Source: Plutella xylostella
Lineage: Eukaryota; Arthropoda; Insecta; Lepidoptera; Plutellidae
Reading direction: 5' to 3'
Assembly (NCBI RefSeq): GCF_932276165.1
Contig: NC_064005.1
Coordinates: forward strand, 9,424,001 to 9,488,000
DNA: 64,000 bases
Position numbers and translations under genes: made by a program. The notes under the pieces are model-generated. The model worked only from the letters and a program-made list of their open reading frames with translations, was not told where the DNA came from and did not search any database. Positions 1-13,200 of this stretch are shown here, in pieces. Numbering within the stretch: position 1 is the first letter of the stretch; each line of letters opens with the position of its first letter.

Positions 1-298
1 ACGTATAGGTTTACAATATTATCTAGGTAAGTTAGGAAGGTATTAATCTTATCGGAAACTAAAGTTGGTAAGTAAGCCATAATCGATTCATATGTAATAG
101 GCGCCACGGGATGCGGCCAACTATAACAAATAGGATGATTGAGATTGAACGCTTTCTTGAGTATGATAATGTGATATATGTATATTATTATGTAGAGCTT
201 ATAAGTCTTAGACTATGACTCAATACACTAAGATATAAGACAATTTCCAGTGTTTATTAGATGTTATGGAAAAAAAATATATTGCTGTATTGTCGTAT

Positions 299-340
299 AA
301 GTTTACCGCCCTGTAGGTGGTCCTACAGGGCGGTAAACTT
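299..340. repeat. Perfect inverted repeat (19-bp arms, 4-nt loop)
   Basis: Arms 299-317 and 322-340 are exact reverse complements around tggt; the core reads tttaccgccctgtagg. It could be a joined pair of transposon ends or a structured intronic RNA. No function is assigned. Confidence 0.8.
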
Positions 341-554
341 TAAGCAATTCGAAAAAGTAAACCATTTTGAACCATTTGCAACCAAAAAAAGTTAGGTCCA
401 CTATATTTTTCCAACGAAAATCCTCCACATTCATTTTTTGTTTTAATATCAGCACAAAAACCGTCGAATCGTCCGCCGTCCGTATTGTGTGTGCAAAGTT
501 TAAATACACGCCGTCGGTAAAAAGGCCTACAATGTGGATGTGAATCTAGCCGTT

Positions 555-695
555 CCAGGGGGGTCACTCTATCATGCGAAAATCAATATTTAGGAGTGCT
601 GCTACTCTGACCACAACTCCATATCGTTGTATTATACCGTACCGATTGAAAGACTCTCTTCCGTTATTTTCGTGAAGGTAGAGTAACCCTCCAGG
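555..695. mobile_element. Short MITE, GGGTCACTCT family, copy 1
   Basis: About 140 bp with imperfect inverted ends gggtcactct and agagtaaccc. The inside resembles the other copies at 2516, 41778, 47452 and 53328. This copy is the most diverged. Confidence 0.55.
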
Positions 696-991
696 CATCG
701 CATGTCGGGTTGTCTTCAACTTGTCCTTTGTTCCGTGTAAAAACTTGGTTACATATCGTCGGCACAAAAACATGGCGTCCAGCCAGTATCGCGACATTAC
801 GGTGTACCAACTTTTGTAATTAGACGGGAATTTTTTAATGCAGAAATGGTAGGAGGTTAAATGGAGAAATAATTTCACTACAACTTTGTCGTGAGGAAGT
901 TTGACCTCAGTTTGCACAAATGATTATATAGCGTTGATATTGTTTGATAAACTACATTTTCGTATGTTATGTTTTTTGAACGTTTAAAGCC

Positions 992-1118
992 GCAACACTA
1001 ACAATTCTCCCATCTCTCTCCGACCAGTGCCCACGCAACACTAACAATCTCCCATCTCTCTCCCACCAGTGCCCACGCAACACTAACAATCTCCCATCTC
1101 TCTCCCACCAGTGCCCAC
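992..1118 (+). repeat. Three tandem copies of a 42-bp acceptor unit
   Basis: Copies at 992-1034 (43 bp, one inserted t and one substitution), 1035-1076 and 1077-1118 each contain a pyrimidine tract, an AG acceptor and the first seven bases of exon 1. The unit is a multiple of three, but extension from either upstream AG runs into TAA within six codons, so only the last acceptor keeps the protein open. Confidence 0.9.
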
Positions 1119-1244
1119 GTCGGACGTGCAAGGAGTGCTGGGCAAGAAGGCGTCTCTCCCGTGCGACATCCAGCCGCTGCACTCCGACGACTCCGTCTCC
1201 ATGGTGCTCTGGTTCAAGGAGTCTGATGGAGAGCCGCTGTACAG
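1112..1244 (+). CDS. Exon 1 in window: first half of Ig1
   Basis: The acceptor is the third of three tandem copies of ctctcccaccag, and the donor is AG|GTTTGT. The exon enters in phase 1 (TG completes a codon begun upstream) and leaves two bases of a Ser codon. Residues 1-43 carry the first Ig cysteine (SLPC, C17) and the core tryptophan (VLWFKE, W33). The two upstream acceptor copies would add in-frame TAA stops, so the third is the productive one. No start codon belongs here. Confidence 0.88.
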
Positions 1245-4200
1245 GTTTGTTAGAGACTTTATTGCAGAAGGTAGTAAAGAAGAAGAAGCAGTATATAGTT
1301 GGAGAATGTCAACCAGAAGTAAAGGTTGAAAGATGTTAAAGCAACACTATGATCAACATTTTAAGTACATGCTTATGTTGATTGACTCTTATTAGCGACT
1401 TCTATGGTTCTTTTACATGAGAGTACAGCAGCAGTTGAGGCAGAACAGCTAGGCCCTGGATACTGAGAAGATTGAAAGTACTGTTCTGCCAACTGTTCTG
1501 CCTCGCTGCTCTACCCTGCCTCGTATGACAGGGCCAAAAGTAAAGAAGATAATTTAATGCATGTAATCTAATGATGCATGTACTACTTTCTATATGAATA
1601 TAATTTTCTACCGTCAAACAAAAAACAACATTTACAATCGTTGTCCGCATTTTCAATGGTATAGAATGCTTTTAGCATTACGTACATCTGAATGTATAGT
1701 ATATCAGCTACTCTTTGGAAATTGTGCAATGAAATTATTAGAAATAATAATATACCTTTCTCTCCACCAGCTACGACATCCGCGGGCGGTCCTTCAGCCA
1801 GCCTAAGCTGTGGTCGTCGCCGACGGTGTTCGGCAACCGCGCCTTCTTCCGCGCAGTCGCCGACCCCGCCGTGCTCATGATCGACAACGTGACGGCCGTC
1901 GACGCCGGGGTGTACCGCTGCCGCGTCGACTTCAAGAACTCGCCGACCAGGAATCTTAAAGTCAACTTTACTGTTATTAGTAAGTGTTTCGGGTGAATTA
2001 TTGGTGTCTGTGTTTTCGTTACAAATAGGGTTTTTTAGGTTTTTATTTATGTTGGCGCCTACCGCTGCCGTGTCAACTTTTAGAACTCGCCGATCAAGAA
2101 TCTTCAAGTCAACTCTACCGTTATGAACAAGTTTGTTGGGTGGATTTGGTGTTTTTGTTCTCTTTTGATTTATTTCTTGAGTAAATAGAACATTTTGCTT
2201 CCTTATTTGTTAGCAGAATCAGTTGCTATTATTTTAGTAATGATTAGTGGTTTAGGTATAAACACTTTTAAACAAAGTGCACTCTTAACCAAACTAGGTA
2301 TCTACATGTACGAGTAAAGTAAATAAGTACTGATAATATTTTAGTTCTTTGTAAGTGCTATAGCGACGGACATTACGAAAGCATGTTAACTACATTCAAA
2401 TGAGTATTGTGAACAGAAGCTCGAAGCTGTGAACATTTTCAAGGGTTTAATAGTTGACACGAACATTAAGTCTGCGTTTTGTTGAGAACTTGCCATTGTT
2501 TCACCGTTCCCGTTTCTGGAAGGTCACTCTATATGACGAAAAACTAAGTTTCGGAGCGCTGCTGCGCGAACTACGGATCTCTCTCGTTGTATTAAACGTG
2601 CCGATTGCACGACAGCTCCTGTTCGTTTGTTTTATGACATTATAGAGTAACCCTCCTGAGTATTCTTACAATAGGTAAGAGGGTACAGTCGAGTAAGAAA
2701 AGAGTGTATAGCGTGAGAAAATTATAGATAATAGGTACCATAGTTTAAATAGAAGTATTGATTAATCCATTTACAAAACGGGTACATTACAGTATAAAGG
2801 GATTTTTAGGACGTTTTCCAATTTGACTTTCGAATTCGGTACGGTATTAGATTTCGTATTTCGAATACGGTAAGAAAACGAAGTGTCTTTTGAACGATAA
2901 AAAATACACGCATTGATGTGTAGTTGCACGCTCATTGCCCTTACCGTGCCCTTACTCAATGAAGAGATACGATGACATTTACGACCACAGCTCCTACTCA
3001 AAGGAGCTGCGAAATGTAGTTAGTAAATGTCACTTTCTAAGATGCTGATGCTACTTACTAAGTTGCAAAAGGAAAATATAATGGATATTTTCTATGCAAT
3101 GCTTTTGATATATCGTAAAATATGAAATAACTTACTAAGATTAAGTAGGGCAAAACACCCAGTAACTGACCATGTGCCAGTAACTGACCACCTTCCTCTT
3201 CAACTCCAATAAATAAGAAAAATAGCCAAGCAGGGCCATCTAGTGAACATCCAGTCTATTTTGTGGTTCATTGAGAGCATTACTGATACAAAAGATTTTG
3301 CCAGCCGCCAACAGATGGATAGTGAGCGATCGAAAAAGTTCAGTTGGCGCGCGAACCGAGTAAATTGCAGTTGTGACTAACGTATTTGTTAAGGTAAGTG
3401 AATTTTTTTATCGTAAAATTTACCATGAAAAAAATTGAAATCATTGAAAGAAAAAAATATACCATATAGATTGAATTATAAAGATTACGTTTTTGATAAG
3501 ATTCAGCTTGTTATTTCCCGTTTGATTGTTTTTAATGGGGTGGACAGTTACTGGACGACGAAACGGCGATTTTCCAATAACTGACCACCTATGTCGGTTA
3601 TTGGGATTTTTGGTTGAAGCTGAATTTAGGCAAAATAAGAACGTAATATTAAAGAATAGAATAGAATAGAAAAACTTTATTCGACACAAAAACAACAACA
3701 TGGACAGTAAAACAGGTAACAAAAATACTTAATTACTAGAAAAATTCATATTAATAAATTAGTAGGTAGGGTACACTAGGTGCTAGTTGCTGCTCAGTGT
3801 CGAAAAGGACTCCAGACTCAGCATGTGCTATAATCCCGGGGACTATAGCGCTGGTTTTCAGCTGGATCCTTTGCGAACGGAACGCCGTAGAGTAGGAGTG
3901 CGATCGTTTGAATTAAACAATTACAAAGCATACAACAAAAAATAAACAAACAAGTAAGTGAACAAACAAGTGTTAGTTAGGTACTACAATGAAAGATATT
4001 ATAAACAGTGAAACAACAATTATACATTTAGATTTAAGGGTAGGTCTAACATTTTGTGTAGGCACATACATATTAGGTATATAGGCATTAACCAAACTCA
4101 AAAAGATGTAGGTACTCATGGAATACTTCATGACTGCAACTTTTGTAACAAGATCAGGTGTGTTTTGAGTCTGTGCTTAAAGGTGCTTTGTCCTTTTAGG

Positions 4201-7200
4201 TCGCGAATGGGAGGGGGGAGATTATTCCAACATTTACAGGCTGCGTATCGGAAACTACATCTAAATGCTGCGCTTCTGAAGTCAGGGGTAATGAGTAGAT
4301 AGGAGGAGGCCCTAGTGTTATGCTTATTAAACTGATGTGACCATGTAAGTTTCTTGTTAAGATACTCAGGGGTTTCACCTCTAACAACCCCAAATAATAG
4401 GGTAGCGAAATGAAGCTTTCTTCTACTTGATAATTTTAATAAATTTGAACTGTTCAAAAATGGGGTCACATGAGCACGAGGAGGTATATTAAAACAAAAA
4501 CGTGCACAAGCATTTTGGACTCTTTGAATGAGGTTCTGCGTTTTAACATACAGACAGGGTCCGTAGACAGTGTCTGCGTAGTTTAACTTTGATAAAACTA
4601 GTGCTTCACACAGCTGAATACGCAGTTTTTCACTAATGTACGGTCTTATTTTGTATAGCACTTTGAGTTTGTAAAAACAGCTTCTAACAACGTTGAGAAT
4701 GTGTTTCTCAAAGCGAAGGTTTTGATCAAAGAGTACGCCAAGATTACGGGCCTCAGTAACTTCTTCAACACTTGTGCCGTTAACTTTTATGTTAGGATCG
4801 TAATTTTTTATTCCCTGTATTTGTTTTTTTGAGCCTAATATCATAAATTTAGATTTAGTCGGATTAAGAAGCAAGCAGTTTTTATTGGACCAATCTACTA
4901 TCCGCTCCAAGTCCTCATTGATTTTGTTCACCGTTGGCCCAGAATCCCCTGGCAAACAGGCAAGATATAATTGAGGGTCATCAGCATAAATGTGGAAGTT
5001 ACAGTGCTTAATACAATTGGTAATATCGGAAGAATATAAAATAAACAAGATAGGTCCAAGGATTGAGCCTTGAGGGACTCCTCTAGTCACAGGTAGTAAT
5101 GACGAGGAAAGAGTTTTCCCGTCAGTGCCTGTAAACATTACCCTTTGCGTCCGATCTGAGAGGTAACTCCTGAACCAGCTAACTGTAGATTTTTCAAATC
5201 CATAGTAGGATAATTTCGCTAATAACAGGGGAATATTTATGGTGTCGAAAGCGCGGGAGAAATCCAGTAGCGTCAGCAGTGTGCCCTTGCCCTTATCCTG
5301 GGAGGAAATTATGTCATCCACTACGTTAAGTAATGCCGTTGCCGTGCTTCTTCCCTTTCTAAATCCGGACTGAACTGTAGGAAGGATTTTATTTATTTCT
5401 AAGTACTGTGTTAGTTGGTTGCTAACAGCTTTTTCAAGTATTTTAGAAAAACATGTCAGTAAACTGATCGGTCTTAGTTCTTTTTCGGATACTGGATTTA
5501 CACTTTTTGGAATAGGCCTAATTAGAGCAATCTTCCATAGATCTGGGAAACAACTAGTTTTGATGGAATAATTGACCATGAAAGTGATTATTTCTAACGT
5601 GCGCGGTAAAGTCAACACTATCATATTTAAAGCGATATTATCGACACCTCGAGCGTTTGACTTAAGGCCATTTATGATTTTGACCACTGTTTCCTCATGG
5701 ATGGTAAAAAGGTTAAAAGAACATGATGTGTCAAATTTATGCGACTCATAGTATTCGATATCGGTTTTACTGACAGAGCTATTTCCAGGAAGATCCAAAA
5801 AATGCTGGTTGATTTTATCCGGATTCTGTAGATGGTTAGGAAGTAGGGTTTCGTTCCCGCTTTCCCGAGAATTCCCGTTCCCGGGAATTCCCGGGAAATT
5901 TGTCCTTCCCGAAACCGGGAAAAAAATTGCATTCCCGGGAATTCCCGGGTTTGATTTTTTATCGAATTTATGCTATATTATTTTCGTCTTTATCTATCTG
6001 TTTCTCCTACCTTAAACCAAAAAAAATATCGGCAGGTTTGTCGTCTACGATCAGAAACTCGGTTTTGTTGTAAATTATTGGAAAATCATACGTGTTATTG
6101 TTTTCACGCAGCTGCATTGCAAAGATAAATGACTCATCTACATCACTTTGTTTCACCTCTCCCTGATTCAATATTTTCATCTTTATTTATCTGTTGGTCC
6201 TCCCACCTACCTAAAACCAAACAATTGATCGGCTTTTACATATGTGACCAAAGAGTATGTAAAAGCTAACACTAGTGTGACACCTGTCATATATTTTTTT
6301 TATGTCCCCGTTTTATGTCCGCGTTTTATTTTTTTTTTAATTACTAACGCATAGAAAAAACCAAAATAAGAAGTAGGTTGAGCGATAAATCGTTGAATGA
6401 ATTATTTTTTCTAAAACATTACCTCAAGTGTAATTAATTTTTTATTTTAATTATATGTCATAATAATATTATTTTCAAACTATTAATTATAATACCTTTG
6501 TTATTGTTTAATTTACAATAAAGAAAAATAAATGATTTGGCATGTAAAACAAATCATTATATGTAATTTTGATTGTTAATTTATATGATTGTTGCTTTTT
6601 TCTACCTATACGAGTGATAAAAGTATTTGATTTAATTGTTATAGTTTTAATAGACTATTTTATAGACTTTTAATACCCGAAAATAGCAAAACCAAGCATT
6701 TAAAACAATTTCCCGTTTCCCGGGAATTCCCGGGAAATCTTCAAAATAATTCCCGTTTCCCGGGAACAGAAAAAGGTCGGGAAAAACGAAACCCTATTAG
6801 GAAGGCATGGTTCTGTGTGACTGCGGAGCGCGGTATTCTTTAAGTTTTTCCAGAGGGTGGCAGCGTTTTTAATGTTTTTATTAATATTTTGCTCAAAATA
6901 GGCTCGCTTCTCGTTAAAAATTGCACAATTCACCAGTTTTTTCAGATCCAAGTAGCATTGTCTGTGAGTATCTGATTTAGAAATACGGTACTTCTTGTGT
7001 GCAGTGTCTCTTAGCTCCATCATAAGTTTTACAGTCTCTGTTATCCATGGGTGGCTGTTATGTTTTATAAGAATGCGTTTCTCCGGTGCATGTAAGTCAA
7101 AGAGTCTAATAACATAATCATTAAATGTGTCAATCATAGAATTGAGATTGCCAAGTGTTTTAATATTCTCCCAGTCAATGCTATTCAGATCCGAGTTGAA

Positions 7201-10200
7201 TTGTGTTATATTTATATCCTGAAGTGGGCGATAAACAATCCAACGCGGTTTAGGCTTGATTTTTTTAAGATTAAGTTCTACACATATAAAAGCATGTCTA
7301 CCAAGAGAAGGAATGTAATCAACAGTGGTTCGGCGGGTCTCAATATCCGTGCAGACGATATCAATCAGGGTCTCACTGTCGTCGTTAGCAAAATGAGTTG
7401 GCTCAGAGACCAACTGATTCAGAGTGAGGCTTGATACAAAGTCATTTACGGTTTGTGTGTAGCTATCATGTTTCAGTAGATCAATATTAAAATCTCCTAC
7501 AAGTATAATTTTATCGTAACCGGCTAAAGAAGTGACTGTGTCAGTGATGGCTTCAAGAAATGAGTTCAGGTCTTGCCACTGTGGACGGTACGCAGTACCC
7601 ACGAGTAGCTTAAAAGAGTTCACGGTGCATGTGAGCCACATCTGTTCAATACCAGCGGCCACGGGATGAGAACGAACCCGGACATTTACACCCTCGCGGA
7701 TGTAAAAACCCACTCCTCCGCCTCGTTGGCGCTGCCCCGGAATGATCACGCGCGGCGCGTGACGTAGTCGGTAGCCGGAGACCACTGGGGCTCGCTGGTC
7801 TTCACCCTCATATAGCCAAGTTTCGTTGATTGAGACAATGTCGGCACCGTAACGCTCCATGACGGCTATGAACTCATCGTGACCGGTCCCTAAGGATCCC
7901 GCGTTGAAATGTCCAATTGTAAATGATTTTGTCTTACCCATGGGTCTTTTTGTGGATGATACATTCGAATTTACTCATTATTAACAATATTATGTAGGTT
8001 TCAATCCTAAAAGCAGCAGGCTCAGGCCAGTATGCAAGAGTTCGATGGTAGACTACAGTCAGGAATTCAAACATAAGCGTACCCAAAAATACATACACAC
8101 ACAATAATATATTCAACACAGATAGGTCCTTTAAAAAAATTGCATTCAAGTCATTCTGGATTAGTTTTGTAACATATGAAGTTATATATAAATATACATA
8201 TGCACAATAATTTAGATCGCAATCAAAAAGGTAGAAACATTTCAACACATCAGAATCTATACAACAAAAAAATAATAACAGTTTAATACCTACAGGCACC
8301 GAGATTACAGGCAACTTCCATATGAGAAATACGACCAATATAGCAAGAAACATTAGTCGAAGAAAATCATCATCATCATCAATAATTTGTAGTACTAGGT
8401 TTAGGAACGTTTGTGCCAACTTTATCTGAGCCAAAAACACTCGCGAGGTCCATTTCCGATCTTATGCGGTGACTGGCCTTTCCTTGTTCCTTACGAACCA
8501 GTACCTTGCCCTCTTTGGTCCAGATGAACCGCCACCCGTGACGCTTGCCCTCTTCGCGGGCTTTATTGAACAGCCATCTGTTCGTTCTTGTAAGGCGTTC
8601 GTTCACGTAGAAGCGTCTCGATGGTCCGGGAAGATCGCAGTCTGCTGTAGTGGCGCCACGACGAACACGCGCTGCATTGATAATGCCATCTTTGACAGAT
8701 CGGCGCGCGAACCGCACGGCTATAGGGCGCGGGCGCGGCTCAGCCGCCCCGTTCGAGCCTTTGCCGCTGACGTTTTCCACCAGACCGCCTGGCCGGAACA
8801 CACCTACTCGGGTAGCACTGACAATATCACATTCATTGATGCTTAGACCGAGCTTATTTGCGAGTACCTGAACGATATGGCCAACGTTTTCTTCTTTCGT
8901 CTCCGTTATTCCTGAGATCTCAACATCATTGCACAAAAATTCCTGTTCGCGGTCGCTTAACTCCATTTTGAGAAGATCAATCGCGTTGGAAAGAGTGATG
9001 TTCTCAGATGCCAGCTTCATTGTAGTCTCGGAGAGTGACTCAATACGTGCCTCCGCTGATGAGATTCTCTGGTCAAATGAGCTCACCGTGTCACTGAGTT
9101 GGGTAAGTCTCGCGTTCACTTCTGTCTTGAACGTATCGATTGAGTCTTTGAGAGAATCAAATCGCCTATTAATGAGACTTATCAGGCTTTCGGTATCTAT
9201 ATTAATGATTGATGACATAGCTTCCGATTCCTCACATACCTTATTCAATACAATCGGACTTCCCAGTTTTGGTGGTTTGCAGTTTCCGCACTTCCATTTG
9301 GGCTTATTCATAGGAAGGATTTTCTTAAAACCTGCCATATCCAGCCCAGCGCAGGTATAGTGCAATGTTATCGAACATGCATTGCACTTCAATAGTTCCT
9401 CCGGCTTTAATTTCAGCTTACATTTAGAGCAATCCATCTTGGACAATGTGATATAAAAGCTCAGAATGAGGAGTCGCACTACCAAATTTTATCAATATAC
9501 GTAAATTGGAACGTATCTCAAATATCGTATGAATCGCAGGTGTAGTGGCAGCCTTATCTGTTTATTATGCCTGGCAACATTTATCCGTTGACATTTAAGA
9601 ACAGCTGATTGGTCTCCGAGGTGTTTGTTTACCAAGAGTTTGAGTAAAAATATTGCTGTTAAGGCAGTTAAAGCTTAATTTGAATTCAAATTTACTGCGA
9701 AATGAAGACAATAGATCCAACTGTGTACCTTGTTTCAGGATATAGTCCAAAATTAGAGTTTAAAACTCAATTTCACCAGTGGTACTAGATGAGGTGAGGT
9801 TATATCTTGATGTAGATGATAATTTGATGGACACTAGGCACTGATTTACTTGTTTTATGATTTTAAACTTGAAGAGCTTTATGATAACAATGTTTATAAA
9901 CACACGGCGACGTTCCGTTTTCTAAAGTTCGTAAAGCTCATATGTGCCATTTTCTTGTGTCAAAATATGAGCATTCTATCTTCACTCCTTCCATTTACTG
10001 ACATAGGTGGTCAGTTATTGGGTAAATTGGTGGTCAGTTACTGGTATTATTATATATGATATATTTTTACAGCTTTCAGCGAGATGAAGAAGCGCCAAAA
10101 TAGCAAAAAAAGTATAGAAAAGGCAATTCCACTTGTCTAAGACAAACTAAGATCAACAAGACATTCCAAAATAATTCGGGGTGACATGCAAGCACCTTTT

Positions 10201-13200
10201 AAAATAAAGAGAATTCAAACACAAAGTCCAAGTTTGTTTCAGATTCGGTATTAGCTGATGAGGAAGATAAAAACGCTAGTGGAGCATACTATCAGCCTAG
10301 GAAAATGTGGATTCTCCAGGATAAAGACACATGTCACAATTTTTCCTTAAAGATAATCCTTGGAGCAGTCCCTTCAAGAATGCAAGACCAGGAGACAAAT
10401 GGCATTCACCATCTCACTCTATGAAAAGATACTCAAATGCTATCTTCAGAACAGCTGAAGGCGTACCTAACAAATGCCAGCGCTTGTGAACCAGATGAAA
10501 TTGGTTCCCCGAGCACAAAAGCTCTTGGCGAACAAGACCTCAATGACGCTATTAATGACCCAACCCGAATATACGTTACCGACGAAACGCGCCTCCACAT
10601 TTTTCAGCAAAATAGGAAAAAGAAAGCATCACTACAATGCTAGCAGCTCAGCCTCAGCCGGTGCACCAACACGCCCTTCAATGGCATTATGAACGGCCAG
10701 AGGATTTCAAACAGAACGGTAAAATCGGCACACAAGAAATGGGGCATTCTTCTATAAGTTGTTACCACGACCAACACCCCAGCCATTTGGAACCGATACC
10801 ACAACTATCCGGAATCCACTGGCAACGCTATACTATCATTGGCAGACACATTAGTCCAGCAGCGGAAAATGCAGAAAGTACAGCGATGTTCTGCTTCAGT
10901 GACGCCTCTTCAACGAGGCAAAGATTCCCTGTCCCCCTTGCCGAAATGACTACTCCTGTCTTTGGCCAAATACTTACCTACGAAAGCACGTTTCAACAGC
11001 ATCCTAAATATTCCAGTTGAATCCTCAACAAAGTCATCGCCCCAATTTTGGCTAACATCTTTAATAAATGTATCGCTGAAGGTGTGTTCCCAGATCTTAT
11101 GAAATTTAGTAAAATTATACCTCTGTTCAAAAGTGGGGATATGGAGGACCCTGCAAATTTCAGGCCTGTCTCGGTTCTTCCAGTTTTGAGTAAAATATTT
11201 GAGAGGGTCATACTCAGTCAGATGCTTTTGCATTTCAATGATGCTCGATTGTTTCATAGCCAGCAGTATGGTTTTACAAAAGGCAAATCAACAGCCGATG
11301 CCGGTACTGCGTTGATTAAGCACATATTTGACGCCTGGGAAGACCATCACGATGCTATTGGAGTCTTCTGTGATCTGTCGAAGGCGTTTGATTGTGTAGA
11401 CCATCAGACTTTAATTTCGAAACTTAGATACTATGGAATAGGAGGAAAGGCTTTAGATTTGATATCTTCATATTTAGACAAGAGACAACAAAGGGTCGAT
11501 ATTAACAATACTAAATCACAGGGGGCTCATGTAAAAATAGGCGTCCCTCAAGGATCTATTCTAGGACCATTTTTATTCCTCATTTATATTAATGACTTGC
11601 CTTTTATGGTTGAAAAATTGACTAATATAGTTTTATTTGCTGACGATACTTCTTTGCTTTTTAAAGTTAAAAGAAGAGAAAATAATTTTAATGAAATTAA
11701 TTCAATTCTATCTGACATACACGATTGGTTTACCGTTAATAATCTTCTATTGAATTCTAAGAAAACGAAATGTATTAAATTTACACTGCCGAATGTTAGA
11801 CAATGCGATACTAACATTATTCTAGATGGGAATAAATTGGACCTAGTTAATGATACTGTCTTTCTTGGGATGACTATAGATTCAAAGTTACAGTGGGGAC
11901 CTCACATTGAAAAATTGTCTGGAAGGTTGAGCTCCGCAGCTTTTGCTGTACGGAAAATTAGACAGCTGACCGACGTTGAAACCGCCAGATTAGTTTACTT
12001 TAGTTATTTCCACAGCTTATTATCGTATGGCATTTTGCTTTGGGGTAGAGCAGCTGATATTGAAACTATATTTGTATTACAGAAAAGAGCCATCCGCTCT
12101 ATATACAAACTTGGTTCCAGGGATTCATTGAGAGAACTATTTAAAGAAATTAACATCCTTACAGTTCCATGTCAGTTCATTTTTTCCAATTTAATGTATG
12201 TACGAAAGAATATTTCAACTTTTGATACAATTGGCAGTAATCATGACATTAATACTAGGAACAAGCATAAGCTGGCTTTTCCAGCGATGCGTCTGGCGAA
12301 AGTTAATAAATCGTTTTTAGGGTACTGTATTAGATTTTATAATAAGCTTCCAGCAGAAGTTGCTCAAATGCCAGAGAATAAGTTTAAGTGTTACATTAAA
12401 GAGAAACTCAGTAAAAAAGCTTATTATAAAATTGATGATTACTTAGAGGACGTTAATGCATGGCTGTGATAAGTAGTTAGCTCTGCTCATATTATTATAA
12501 TAATAATTATTAAGCTTATATGTATTGTATACCAACTAGTTTTAAGTCTTTTTTTGAAAAGATGGCTCAGGAGTTTCTTGCCTCCGTTCTTCTCCTTAGA
12601 CAGAAAGAGCCCCCCCTTATCCGAACGGAGAGTAATTTGTAAAAATTGACGTTCATCAGAAAATTTTATATTTGTACGATGAATAAAAAAAATTTGAGTT
12701 TGAGTTTGAGTTTGAGTTTCATTGAAATCCCGTTCGTCAAGGCATCCATCTTTGTATCCTGAAAAACTAACCCCCAATATCTGATTCGGTCATAATTACA
12801 ATGGCTAGCCTCAATGACTCTTTTAGCCGCACTGAAAGTCTCTGGGTGGGGTTTCAGCAATAATGAAAACCATCTGTCTCTGGTCCTACATCCTTGAAAG
12901 GACCGGCGGGGAAAGGACCTACTTTTCCGGCGGGGAATTTATGTTTTCCCAGGCCGACAATACAATCCGCCACGATTCCTCCTCCTCGTCAGTTGATACC
13001 GAATATGGAAAAGACCGTCTTTAGCGCTTGGATTTGCTACTTTATATTTAAGAAATTGCTCGTTTCTGGCACCATGAATGCTTCATGGGCCTGTCCCACT
13101 GATCCTGGCTTGTTCCGGACAAACAAAATCGCCCTTTCTGTGACTTATCTGAAGGTACTACATTGGGGCAAATTAATCTCCCTGAAAGCTGTAAATTTAA

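Larger units (their letters stand above)
1..1111. other. Intron upstream of the first visible exon
   Basis: AT-rich sequence with no coding exon seen. It holds a perfect 19-bp hairpin (299-340), one MITE copy (555-695), and the triplicated acceptor (992-1118) described below. The signal-peptide exon of the receptor must lie to the left of the window. Confidence 0.6.
3653..9640 (-). mobile_element. Full-length CR1/Jockey-type LINE, split by a hAT-like element
   Basis: On the minus strand this has a 5' UTR, ORF1 (PHD finger, coiled coil, FP-like domain), a 440-bp gap, ORF2 (endonuclease plus reverse transcriptase) and a 3' UTR with aataaa ending in (TATTC)n at 3653-3668. Both ORFs read open apart from the 953-bp insertion at 5844-6796. 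The 5' boundary is approximate and I could not identify a target-site duplication. Confidence 0.8.

Noticed and set aside
1583..2107. 174-residue minus-strand open frame over exon 2
   Set aside because: It is the shadow of exon 2 and its decayed duplicate; the + strand has Ig motifs, splice sites and matching phases.
8469..9360. Plus-strand open frames over the LINE ORF1
   Set aside because: They are antisense shadows of a PHD-finger ORF1 with clear motifs on the minus strand.
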